From Polyangia bacterium (GTDB lineage Bacteria; Myxococcota_A; Polyangia; Polyangiales; Polyangiaceae): a DNA stretch of 19,497 nucleotides. How positions within the stretch are numbered: the stretch's first letter is position 1; each line of letters starts with the position of its first letter. The translations under genes and the position numbers were made by a program. Positions 6,995-13,725 of the stretch are shown here, piece after piece. The notes below the pieces were generated by a model that was not told where the DNA came from, ran no database searches, and saw nothing but the letters and a program-made list of their open reading frames with translations. The stretch covers positions 1-19,497 of the forward strand of contig JAUILJ010000033.1 in assembly GCA_030433055.1 (NCBI GenBank), in the 5' to 3' direction.

Positions 6995-8428
6995 CTACTC
7001 GCAGCGCGGGCCGAGGCCCGTCGAGAACTTCGAGCAGAACATCATCGCCGTCTTCTCATTCCCTGGCGCTCCTGCGATCACGAACTCCTGACCGTCTGTG
7101 AGCCCCACCGCCAAGCTCGACCCGAGACGATCGCCTTCTTCTGCCGAGGACAGGAACAACACGTCGCTGAGCAAGAACGGCCGGTCGCCCTCCGCGTCGT
7201 AGACGAGAACCGCACCCGCGGAATCTGCGTCACGCACCGTCATCCGCGGAGCTCCGACCAGGACCTCACCGTCGCCATCTGCGTCGAGATCGGCGACCTC
7301 CAGCGCTGCTCCGAAATCCGACTTCTCACACCCGGTCACGCTGGCGTCCGAACCGCAGCTGAACGAGGTGAGCAAGGTGGCCTCGGGGAGGCTCGCCAGG
7401 GAACAGCTGGGGGTCGCGACCGCAGGTAGACTCGCGAGCTTGCTGCCGTCGAAAACGTGAACGTTCACCGTGTCGGCGACAATCAGCTCATCTGTCTCGT
7501 CTCCGGCATTCACGCGCCCCGCGGCGAGCGAGCGGCCAAATCCCTCTGGGCCACCGATGCAGCCCACCAGGTTTGCGTTGCTCGCCCCTGTCTTCCAGTG
7601 GAACAGATAGACGTGGTTTTCGGCGGGGGCGCCGACGGCGAGCACGCGACCGTCACCTACGCGGAGCGACGCCACTGCGCTGCCATAACTGGGATCATTC
7701 GCGGACGGCAACAGCTCGATGGGAGTCATCGAGTCCGGCGGGTAGAACCAGGCGAGTGGCGGCGTCTGAGCGGGAGCGCCCGCGATGACAGAGGCTTGCT
7801 CGTCCTTGTCAGCGGCCAGGTAGACTTCCTGTCCCTCCGTGCTTTGCAGGACTGGATCGACCAGGGCGTTCTTCACACCGTCCGGTACGCCGAGCACGTA
7901 CTCCGTTTGGTCCAGACAGCGGACGAGCAAACCGGCCCCGTTGGCCGCCTGGCCCACACCAAGCACGAAGCACAGCGGAAGAATCACCCCCGACGTACCG
8001 CCCGGCGTCCGCGCGAGACCGATGCCAGCGACGCGATTCGCCATGTAGCACAGGTTGCTGCCGTCACCGGCATCGCAGAACCCTGTATCGATCGCGTCGA
8101 CCTTGGCGTTCTGACCGCTCACGACGGAGAACGCAGCGCCGCGAGAGCGGTTCGGTGCGCCAGTAACCAGGACACGTGCGCCATCGCTCGCGCTGGAGGC
8201 GAACGCGAGACTGATCCCGAAACCGTTCTTCAACTTGTCGGGCTTCTTCAAGAGCAGCACCGGAGCGTTGTCCTGAAGGTCGTCGTAGCGACTCCAGGAG
8301 CACGCTCCCAGCCCCGAACTGGCAAGTAGACTGGCACCGATCAGACAGGGCAGGACGCCCCTCCGAGCCCTCCTAGATCGACGAGCCATTTTATTGCCGT
8401 GTGGAAGCGAAGTGATGGTGCGAGACAT
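6995..8428 (-). CDS. FG-GAP/integrin-alpha-like propeller lipoprotein
   Basis: The 477-aa product has a long basic N-terminal region (MARRSRRARRG) and a good lipobox LGAC (cysteine 43). The mature protein is a chain of FG-GAP-type blades: DKLKNGFGISLAFASS..ARVLVTGAPNRSRGAAFSV, PSYGSAVASLRVGDGRVLAVGAPAENHVYLF, EGFGRSLAAGRVN..ELIVADTVNVHVF, and DFGAALEVADLDADGDGEVLVGAPR with a calcium-loop pattern at D380/D382/D384/D386. The final blade is RLGSSLAVGLTDGQEFVIAGAP. This predicts a seven-bladed-type propeller anchored in the envelope, probably for adhesion or ligand binding. Several cysteines could pair outside the cytoplasm. The ATG at 8428 overlaps the upstream TGA by one base (TGATG) and is preceded by GGAGG with 9-nt spacing, which favours it over the ATG at 8389, which lacks one. 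It is therefore coupled to the PEGA gene. Confidence 0.9.
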   Translation of the reverse strand: MSRTITSLPHGNKMARRSRRARRGVLPCLIGASLLASSGLGACSWSRYDDLQDNAPVLLLKKPDKLKNGFGISLAFASSASDGARVLVTGAPNRSRGAAFSVVSGQNAKVDAIDTGFCDAGDGSNLCYMANRVAGIGLARTPGGTSGVILPLCFVLGVGQAANGAGLLVRCLDQTEYVLGVPDGVKNALVDPVLQSTEGQEVYLAADKDEQASVIAGAPAQTPPLAWFYPPDSMTPIELLPSANDPSYGSAVASLRVGDGRVLAVGAPAENHVYLFHWKTGASNANLVGCIGGPEGFGRSLAAGRVNAGDETDELIVADTVNVHVFDGSKLASLPAVATPSCSLASLPEATLLTSFSCGSDASVTGCEKSDFGAALEVADLDADGDGEVLVGAPRMTVRDADSAGAVLVYDAEGDRPFLLSDVLFLSSAEEGDRLGSSLAVGLTDGQEFVIAGAPGNEKTAMMFCSKFSTGLGPRCE

Positions 8429-10101
8429 CAGAAGCTACCTCCGATCATGAGGAAACCGGAGTTGTCGGAGATCGCTGGCGTGATGTGAAAGCCGGCACCG
8501 GCAGTTTCACGCGACTTCTTGCGCTGCCGCCACACCACGCGGCTCGGGAAGAGTGCACGCGCGGTGGGCCGTGCCTTCTTGGGGTCTCTGAACTCCAGCA
8601 CTTTGCCCTGCTTGATGTCCGACTCCGGGAGCGGATCTTTGATGAAGTTGTAGACCGACAGCACGCCCAGCACACCACCAACGACGAAGCCTGCGTCGGC
8701 CCCGATCGCGAAGATGCGGCCGCGCGTGATGCGCTCATCACCCTCTTCGAGCACACCCGCCTTACGGTCCGCCTCGAGGTCGTCGTAGAGGCGATTCGAC
8801 TCGTTACCGACGTAGATGGCGGCGCCGATCACGACGGCGCCGATGATCGCCTGGGTCCAGGCTGCTCCGCGAGGATACTTGGGGATCAGGTTGGCATGAA
8901 TCGGTAGCACCTGGCCCTTGGGGATCTGCACCACGCCGTCGAAGGTCTTGCGCCCGTCCGACTCGACGGTGAGCTTGTGCTTACCGGCAGAGACCTGCAC
9001 TTCGAGAGGTTCCTCCCCGCTGCGCCAGACGCCGACAGGCTTTTCATCGACTGCGACGCGGATATCGGGCGCGTTCGCGTCCACGCGAATGTAGCCGTAG
9101 TTCACGCGCTTCAGGCTGACCTCGAGCTCTTTCTGCTCACCATGGTTGACGCGAACCTTGGTGAACAGGGGCTGGAAGCCCGGAGCTTCGACCAGCACCT
9201 CGTGGTCCCCCGCGGAAACGAGCTCACCGTAAGGGGTCGTGCCCCACTCAGGCTTCTGCTTCTTCTTGTCGTCCAGGTAGATGTACGCCCCTCGCACGTT
9301 GGCGCTGATGCGCAGGAAGGCCATGAAGGCTCCTTGGCTCAGGTTCGCCTTGAAGTGATGTACGTGACCTGGCGAGACGTCGATCGCGGTCTGGCTGACG
9401 TTGAAGTCGCGAAACTTCTCGATCACGATGTGGTAGCGACCGACCGCTAGCGCTACTTCCGCTGGGGAGCGCCCGCTGAACACTTCCTGCCAGCCAGGGT
9501 TTGCCCCTCCGACCTTGAACTCGGGCGCGGTGTCCTGGGTGCGAGCGTAGAGCTTCACCGGTGCTCCGCTCGGCTCGGTCTCGACCACCACCAGCGAGCG
9601 CATCGCGTCCTGATCGTCGACTGGGACCGATGTGGGAGGCGGCGCCGTTCCCCCTTCTGGCACGCCGGCGTCCCCGGCGTCGCCGGCGTCACCCGCGTCA
9701 CCAACGCCAGCATCGCTTACCGGCGGCGGGGCTTGCCCCATCGCGGCCTCGAGTGCCGCGATCCGCTCCTTCACCTTGGCCGCGTCAGGCGCATCGGGAT
9801 CCACCTGCAAGTACTGGCGGAACTTGGCGAGCGCCTTCGGCTTGTCGTCCAGCTTCTGGTAGCAGACGCCCGCGTTGAACAGGAACGCCGAGTACGGATG
9901 CTTCGCATAGCCCGCCTCGAACTGCTTGGCCGCCGCGGCGTAGTCACCGCCGACGTACTTGGCCTGTCCCTGTTCCATGTAGCGCCGAATCGACTCGAGC
10001 TTCTGCGTGGTGTTCATACCCGCCGCATTCGCGGAGTCGTTCGGGATGAACCACACCAAAGTCAGAGCGAGCAGCCCCGCAACAATCCACCAGCGTCTCA
10101 C
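8428..10101 (-). CDS. TPR and PEGA domain membrane protein
   Basis: Taken from the GTG at 10101, the product is 557 aa. It starts with a signal peptide or anchor (VRRWWIVAGLLALTLVWFIPNDSANAA). A TPR region follows (about 30-120: KYVGGDYAAAAKQFEAGYAKHPYSAFLFNAGVCYQKLDDKPKALAKFRQYLQVDPDAPDA), then a Gly-Asp-Ala repeat linker (about 130-145). Up to three PEGA-like beta domains come next (about 168-255, 262-332, 335-405), then two hydrophobic segments (about 413-432 and 463-487) and a C-terminal tail ending GFLMIGGSF. PEGA and TPR domains act in protein binding at the envelope, often near bacterial Ser/Thr kinase systems; no enzyme motif is present. The open frame begins at 10158, but the GTG puts the signal first and has GGGAG about 10 nt upstream. 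It is the probable first gene of the operon running left to 4257. Confidence 0.88.
   Translation of the reverse strand: MRRWWIVAGLLALTLVWFIPNDSANAAGMNTTQKLESIRRYMEQGQAKYVGGDYAAAAKQFEAGYAKHPYSAFLFNAGVCYQKLDDKPKALAKFRQYLQVDPDAPDAAKVKERIAALEAAMGQAPPPVSDAGVGDAGDAGDAGDAGVPEGGTAPPPTSVPVDDQDAMRSLVVVETEPSGAPVKLYARTQDTAPEFKVGGANPGWQEVFSGRSPAEVALAVGRYHIVIEKFRDFNVSQTAIDVSPGHVHHFKANLSQGAFMAFLRISANVRGAYIYLDDKKKQKPEWGTTPYGELVSAGDHEVLVEAPGFQPLFTKVRVNHGEQKELEVSLKRVNYGYIRVDANAPDIRVAVDEKPVGVWRSGEEPLEVQVSAGKHKLTVESDGRKTFDGVVQIPKGQVLPIHANLIPKYPRGAAWTQAIIGAVVIGAAIYVGNESNRLYDDLEADRKAGVLEEGDERITRGRIFAIGADAGFVVGGVLGVLSVYNFIKDPLPESDIKQGKVLEFRDPKKARPTARALFPSRVVWRQRKKSRETAGAGFHITPAISDNSGFLMIGGSF
9668..9703 (-). repeat. 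9-bp in-frame tandem repeat encoding Gly-Asp-Ala units
   Basis: Four consecutive 9-bp units beginning GCGTC (plus strand) encode the DAGDAGDAGDAG linker of the TPR/PEGA protein. The unit length keeps the frame, so copy number can change without breaking the gene. It is a flexible acidic spacer between the TPR and PEGA regions. Confidence 0.75.
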
Positions 10102-10346
10102 TGAGTTCAGTCTCCCTGCTTGCCCCCGAAGATGCCTTTGATTGCACTCGCCGCACAACCCGAAGCGCAGTGAAAGTGCGCGACGCGGCTGGGCTCCGCT
10201 GCTTGCTTCGGATCTCCGCCAGGCCTGTCGGGGCGCAAGCCACGGAGTTTTCGCCCTTCTCGGCCGAATCTCGCGAGACGGTTCACGCTGCGCGACCGCA
10301 GCCAGGGAGCATGGCTACGCGCCGTGGAAACGAGGCGCAGCGGCGT

Positions 10347-10370
10347 GGCTACGGCCGCTTGGCCGTAGCC
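10347..10370. repeat. Perfect 10-bp-stem hairpin
   Basis: Arms GGCTACGGCC and GGCCGTAGCC are exact reverse complements around the 4-nt loop GCTT. No U-tract follows on either strand, so it is not a classic intrinsic terminator. It may be a REP-like palindrome, a structured RNA element or a protein-binding site. Near it, the 8-mer TGGCTACG occurs both at 10312 and within the left arm. Confidence 0.6.
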
Positions 10371-10402
10371 GAGTAGCGAAGCTTGCCGAGCGTCCTTGAC
10401 CT

Positions 10403-10422
10403 GGGCGGGTTCTGGCCCGCCC
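10403..10422. repeat. GC-rich hairpin, 7-bp stem
   Basis: Arms GGGCGGG and CCCGCCC flank the 6-nt loop TTCTGG, and the stem may extend by a G-T and a C-G pair. It lies between the 10-bp hairpin and the 34-bp array, so three structured blocks follow one another. No U-tract follows. Confidence 0.5.
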
Positions 10423-10470
10423 GGTTCACCGGCCGCTTTGAGAGCAGCAATGGTCGCTGGTGGGCCACGC

Positions 10471-10653
10471 CGCTCGCTGTGCGGCTCCGCGCTTCTCGTT
10501 CGCGCCTCCCGGGCGCGGCTCGCCCTCCCTCGTTCGCGCCTCCCGGGCGCGGCTCGCCCTCTCTCGCTCGCGCCTCCCGGGCGCGGCTCCACCTTCCTCG
10601 TTCGCGCCTCCCGGGCGCGGCTCGCCCTCTCTCGTTCGCGCCTCCCGGGCGCG
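10471..10653. repeat. 34-bp tandem repeat array, each unit a GC-rich hairpin
   Basis: Four full 34-bp units start at 10497, 10531, 10565 and 10599, followed by a 21-bp partial copy at 10633-10653. A degenerate 26-bp copy at 10471-10496 seems to have lost the hairpin part. Each unit carries arms CGCGCC and GGCGCG around TCCCG, a very stable 6-bp-stem hairpin, then a C/T-rich spacer (GCTCGCCCTCCCT-type). The third unit differs most (CGCT start, CCACCTTCCT spacer). Since 34 is not a multiple of three, the array shifts frame with each copy, which argues against coding. There are no unique spacers, so it is not a CRISPR. Confidence 0.9.
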
Positions 10654-10656
10654 AAT

Positions 10657-10686
10657 TTGAGCTAATCGGCCTGGGCCTTCTATGCT
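10657..10686 (+). promoter_or_regulatory. Sigma-70-like promoter for the TPR protein gene
   Basis: TTGAGC (10657-10662) and TATGCT (10681-10686) are separated by 18 bp; each matches the consensus at four of six positions. It lies immediately after the tandem array and points at the TPR gene starting at 10872. Transcription would begin near 10693 and give a leader of roughly 180 nt. That leader contains GGGAGGA (10704-10710) just before an in-frame GTG at 10713. Confidence 0.45.
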
Positions 10687-10871
10687 ATCGCCGGGGCTAG
10701 TCGGGAGGACCCGTGGCTCGCGCCAGCCTCAAGACTTACGCCAACCGCGACGCGGGGGCCTACCATGGGCGCAGCGCGCCTTCTCGCACCCGCGGGGTGC
10801 GAGCCTGTTCGAACCAAGCGCGTTCCGCGCACGAGTTTCTGTCCGGTAGCGGACGTTGGAGATCGTACGGC

Positions 10872-11762
10872 ATGCTTAAGCTGACTCAGTCACCTGGACG
10901 GACCGCGATTCGCTTCAGCCACCTGGCCTCGGGTGCAGCCCTGATCGCGGGCCTCTTGGTCGCGGCGCCAGCGCTGGCGGAGGAAGACCCGCCCCCCTAT
11001 CCGGGGTGCGACCGCACTCCGACCGAGGGGGATATCGCAGCAGCGAAGGGCGCCTTCCAGGCGGGCCAAGCGGCGTTCAACGAGGCTGACTATCCGCGCT
11101 CGATCACCTACTGGGAAGACGCTTACCGGCGCGACTGCACCGCCCACAAACTGCTGGTGAATTTGGCTCGCGCGTACGAGCTCAACGGCCAGCTCAAGCT
11201 CGCAGTCAGGGCGCTCGAGACCTACAACGAGCGGGTTCCGGGTAACCCGGAGATGGCGCAAAATCAGACCCGGATCCAGCGCTTCAAAGAGAAGATCGCG
11301 GCAGACGAGGCGGCGAAACCACCCCCCGGGCCCGGGCCCGGGGAGGATCCCCAGGGAAGCAAGCCTCCCGTCGACGACTCGACGCAGGACCCGGGAGCGG
11401 TGGTGGAACCGCCTCCTTCCGGCGGCAGCAAGCCCATTCTGCCGCTGATCGTCGCTGGCGGTGGCTTGGCCATCGGCATCGTTGGCGCCGTGATCTATTT
11501 CCCTGCGAAAAGCGACATCAGCGACTATGAGAAGCTGTGCGGTGGTAGCGCGAGGCAGTGCCCAGATGGCATCGAGAGCGACGCCAACTCGGCGCGCAGC
11601 AAGGCCAATCTCGGTGGAATCGTGGCGGGCGTGGGCGCGGCGGCGTTGATCGGGGGCGTGGTCTGGTACCTGCTTGCTCCAGAAGAACCAGCCAGCGCGA
11701 GCCGAGTGACCCCGCTCGTGGGCACGGGATTTACCGGCCTGGGCTGGTCCGGCTCCTTCTAG
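10872..11762 (+). CDS. Secreted TPR protein with two C-terminal membrane segments
   Basis: The 296-aa product starts with a signal peptide (MLKLTQSPGRTAIRFSHLASGAALIAGLLVAAPALA, probable cut after ALA-36). Next is a TPR-like helical region (about 53-145: GAFQAGQAAFNEADYPRSITYWEDAYRRDCTAHKLLVNLARAYELNGQLKLAVRALETYNE). A Pro/Gly-rich linker (150-187) and two hydrophobic segments (about 189-210, 247-268) follow, with a C-terminal strand ending GLGWSGSF. The order resembles that of the divergent TPR/PEGA gene without the PEGA part, which suggests a shared topology and perhaps distant paralogy. I placed the start at 10872 because the signal begins there and GGAGA lies 9 nt upstream. A GTG at 10713 with its own GGAGG would add 53 Arg/Ser-rich residues before the signal. 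The likely location is the envelope, with a protein-binding role; no enzyme motif is seen. Confidence 0.85.
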   Translation: MLKLTQSPGRTAIRFSHLASGAALIAGLLVAAPALAEEDPPPYPGCDRTPTEGDIAAAKGAFQAGQAAFNEADYPRSITYWEDAYRRDCTAHKLLVNLARAYELNGQLKLAVRALETYNERVPGNPEMAQNQTRIQRFKEKIAADEAAKPPPGPGPGEDPQGSKPPVDDSTQDPGAVVEPPPSGGSKPILPLIVAGGGLAIGIVGAVIYFPAKSDISDYEKLCGGSARQCPDGIESDANSARSKANLGGIVAGVGAAALIGGVVWYLLAPEEPASASRVTPLVGTGFTGLGWSGSF

Positions 11763-11821
11763 GGCGCACGGGAGGCGGGGCCCAAGCGCACCTCACCCCC
11801 GAACCCAGACGAGCAGCCACG

Positions 11822-12349
11822 TCAGTCGTCTGCGTCGTCGTCTTCGAAGAACGGGTCGTTGTCGATGTCGTCCGTGTCCCCGAAGCCCGAGGGAGCCGAG
11901 GGATCTGCCTTCGGTTCGGGCTTGGCCTTCGGTTCAGGTTTGGCCTTCGGTTCGTCTTCGTCCCCGTCGTCGTCAGGCTCCGGCGTGCCTGCACGGAGCG
12001 GCGGAGGCTCGGCCACGACGGCCTTCCGGCGCCCACCCCAGGTGCTGGGAGGCTCCTCCTCCTCGGGCTCCGCCACCTCATCGCCTTCAGGCTCCCGAGG
12101 TGTCCACTCGGTGCCCGCGTGTGCCTGGCGAGGATGACCCTTGGCCTCCGCCCTGAGGCGCTCAAAGTCCGGTTCCACCGGCCAGGGCGTTTCACTCGAC
12201 GAGCTCGCACATCCCGTCAGCGCCAGCAGGCAACCCGAGAGCGCCAACACACAGCTGGCCAGCGGGAGCTTCCCACGAACACTCCAGCGTGGCGTCGTGA
12301 GCGAAGCGCGTACGCGTCGGGAGGCGGCGGTTCCTGAGTTAGCAAGCAT
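11822..12349 (-). CDS. Acidic predicted lipoprotein
   Basis: The product is 175 aa. After an unusually long N-terminal region (MLANSGTAASRRVRASLTTPRWSVRGK) comes a hydrophobic core and lipobox LTGC (LPLASCVLALSGCLLALTGC). The mature part has no visible fold. It is Glu/Pro/Asp-rich, with a Lys-Pro-Glu-Pro repeat and a terminal run of acidic residues around two Phe (DIDNDPFFEDDDADD). Such a chain would be disordered and strongly negative outside the membrane; cation binding is possible but speculative. The frame is open to 12577, but upstream residues do not look secretory. No strong Shine-Dalgarno is visible. It converges on the TPR gene (59-bp gap, no terminator seen) and diverges from the PSCyt1-like pair. 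I do not recognise a family. Confidence 0.65.
   Translation of the reverse strand: MLANSGTAASRRVRASLTTPRWSVRGKLPLASCVLALSGCLLALTGCASSSSETPWPVEPDFERLRAEAKGHPRQAHAGTEWTPREPEGDEVAEPEEEEPPSTWGGRRKAVVAEPPPLRAGTPEPDDDGDEDEPKAKPEPKAKPEPKADPSAPSGFGDTDDIDNDPFFEDDDADD
11910..11957 (-). repeat. 18-bp in-frame tandem repeat encoding Lys-Pro-Glu-Pro units
   Basis: Two full 18-bp units (starts 11910 and 11928, plus-strand TTCGGTTC...TTGGCC) and a partial third at 11946 encode the KAKPEPKAKPEPKA stretch of the acidic lipoprotein. Copies differ at two bases, so the duplication is recent or selected at the protein level. Confidence 0.75.
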
Positions 12350-12571
12350 CCGCCCGCGTTCTGCCACAGCTCTTGGCCGCCGCAAACAGCCGAAAAGCGA
12401 TCGCGCACGTGGTTTGGGAATGGGCCGTGCAGGACCGAAGTGCGAGGTGACTCCGCGCTGGGATGGTTTCGCCTTCGAGCGAGCCGAAGACCCGGCAGAG
12501 TCTGCTAAGTTCCACCAAGCGGTCGCTAGGCCGCACTCAGAGCCGCAACCGGGGGGGTTTCGAGGAGAGCA

Positions 12572-13114
12572 ATGCAACGAATCGCTTGGGCCGCTAGCCT
12601 ACTGCTCACACTGTCCGCCACCATCGGCTGCAGCAGCGAAGACCCCGCCGAAGACGCAGGGTGCCGTGTCGAAACCGTGAACGCCGACCCATCGTTCCGC
12701 GCAGAGATCCTCCCTATCTTCCAGGGCTCCTGCACGTTCAGCTCATCGTGCCACGGCGACAAGAACAAGTCTCAGGTCAAGCTCTACCTGGGCAAGAAGA
12801 AGCCCAACGAGGCGAAGGGTGTGTTGCCCATGACCGAGCAGGAGGTCAGCGACATGCTGGCTGGCATTATCGGCCGCCCGTCAGGCACCGCTCCCGCCGT
12901 GAACGTGATCACGGCAGGCGACGCGAATGCTAGCTTCCTGATGCACAAGCTGGATGGCACACAGACTCAGCAGGGCTTTCAGTGCGAAGCGCAGGAGTCG
13001 GACCTCGATGATCCGTGCGGAGATAGCATGCCGCAGACGGCCAGCGAGATCCTGTGCGAGAATGAGCGCGACACGATCCGAAACTGGATCAACGCCGGAG
13101 CCAAGGACAACTGA
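12572..13114 (+). CDS. PSCyt1-like lipoprotein with CX5CH motif
   Basis: The 180-aa product carries a lipoprotein signal (MQRIAWAASLLLTLSATIGC, cysteine 20). Its remainder resembles the planctomycete-type cytochrome c (PSCyt1) layout: FRAEILPIFQGSC near the putative haem motif, AGDANASFLMHKLDG in the middle, and DTIRNWINAGA at the C terminus. The motif is C54-TFSSS-C60-H61, five residues between the cysteines rather than two, so canonical haem c attachment is uncertain. M153 (DSMPQ) is a candidate axial ligand. Extra cysteines could form disulfides. GAGGAG lies just upstream of the ATG, so the start is firm. The stop codon directly abuts the GTG start of the next gene (TGA-GTG), so the two are surely co-translated. 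It is likely an envelope electron-transfer or redox-binding protein. Confidence 0.82.
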   Translation: MQRIAWAASLLLTLSATIGCSSEDPAEDAGCRVETVNADPSFRAEILPIFQGSCTFSSSCHGDKNKSQVKLYLGKKKPNEAKGVLPMTEQEVSDMLAGIIGRPSGTAPAVNVITAGDANASFLMHKLDGTQTQQGFQCEAQESDLDDPCGDSMPQTASEILCENERDTIRNWINAGAKDN

Positions 13115-13651
13115 GTGAAGACGAGCGGGGTCTGGTTGATGGGAGCTGTCGCGCTGGGGTTCGCCACCTGGAGCTGCGACAGCGAGCCAGATGCGTTTCC
13201 ACCGCAAGAGGTGTGTCCGACGTTCGACTACTCGAGCTTCGACGGTCAGTCGCCGGTGGTCAGTTTCAACGCAGATATCCTGCCGATCTTTGCCCAGAAC
13301 TGTACGGACGTAGGTTGCCATGGCAACGCGGCAACTCCGGCGAGTGGCTTGTTCCTCAGCCCGGCGCCCGACGCCGCCGACTTCCCAGCCGACGAGGACA
13401 CTCGCGGGACCATCGTGGACACGTACCTGGTTGCGCCAGCACGAACGACGCCAGACAAGGCGCGCGTTGCCCCTGGCGAACCGGACCAGAGCTTCTTGAT
13501 GGACAAGCTCGACGGCAGCCATGCTTGCATCGACGTCAGCTGCCCCGGCAACAACTGTGGGCAGCGCATGCCTCGCGGCCATGACCAGCTCCCTGCCGAC
13601 ACCCGGGACACCATCCGACGCTGGATCGCCCAGGGCGCCCTGGTCGACTAA
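13115..13651 (+). CDS. PSCyt1-like exported protein with CX4CH motif
   Basis: The 178-aa product starts at a GTG immediately after the previous stop and has a hydrophobic leader (MKTSGVWLMGAVALGFATWSC). The box TWSC is a poor lipobox, so it may be secreted rather than lipidated. It shares its layout with the preceding protein: VSFNADILPIFAQNC, C63-TDVG-C68-H69, GEPDQSFLMDKLDG, RMPRG (M152 candidate ligand) and DTIRRWIAQGAL. CX4CH sites are known in some multihaem cytochromes, so haem c binding is more plausible here than in its neighbour. The two genes look like an ancient tandem duplication that diverged in cysteine spacing and in the middle region. No catalytic domain is fused. The role is probably envelope redox, as a pair with the upstream protein. 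Confidence 0.8.
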   Translation: MKTSGVWLMGAVALGFATWSCDSEPDAFPPQEVCPTFDYSSFDGQSPVVSFNADILPIFAQNCTDVGCHGNAATPASGLFLSPAPDAADFPADEDTRGTIVDTYLVAPARTTPDKARVAPGEPDQSFLMDKLDGSHACIDVSCPGNNCGQRMPRGHDQLPADTRDTIRRWIAQGALVD

Positions 13652-13725
13652 CCTCCGCCGGCACGCGGACCGCTGTGGAGTCGCGTGGGTGCGCCTCGAC
13701 CACCTCCTCCTGCTATAGGGCGAAC

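Larger units (their letters stand above)
10102..10871. other. Long divergent intergenic region with hairpins and tandem repeats
   Basis: About 770 bp separate two divergent TPR/membrane-protein genes. From left to right it holds about 240 bp with no recognised element, two strong hairpins (10347-10370 and 10403-10422), the 34-bp tandem array (10471-10653), a sigma-70-like promoter (10657-10686) and a 5' leader for the gene at 10872. Several reading frames stay open here because of the GC content, but none has a plausible start, signal or recognisable protein. I treat the region as non-coding. It must contain the promoters for both flanking genes. Confidence 0.6.

Noticed and set aside
8389..8428. 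Alternative start of the FG-GAP lipoprotein at 8389.
   Set aside because: It lacks a Shine-Dalgarno, while 8428 has GGAGG at 9 nt and forms a TGATG junction with the upstream gene.
10347..10370. Intrinsic terminator.
   Set aside because: The stem is strong, but no run of T follows it on either strand.
10107..10592. Minus-strand open frame of 161 codons in the divergent gap.
   Set aside because: Its composition is Arg/Ala/Gly-rich and lacks a fold or family; part of it is simply the complement of the hairpin and repeat DNA.
10471..10653. A CRISPR array.
   Set aside because: Units are directly adjacent with no unique spacers, and there are no cas genes in the window.
10383..10700. Open reading frames in all three plus-strand frames across the 34-bp repeat (10383-10700, 10396-10665, 10460-10660).
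   Set aside because: They read the same repeat in shifting frames, give Arg/Ala/Leu/Pro-rich repeats with no signal or family likeness, and exist only because GC-rich repeats lack stops.
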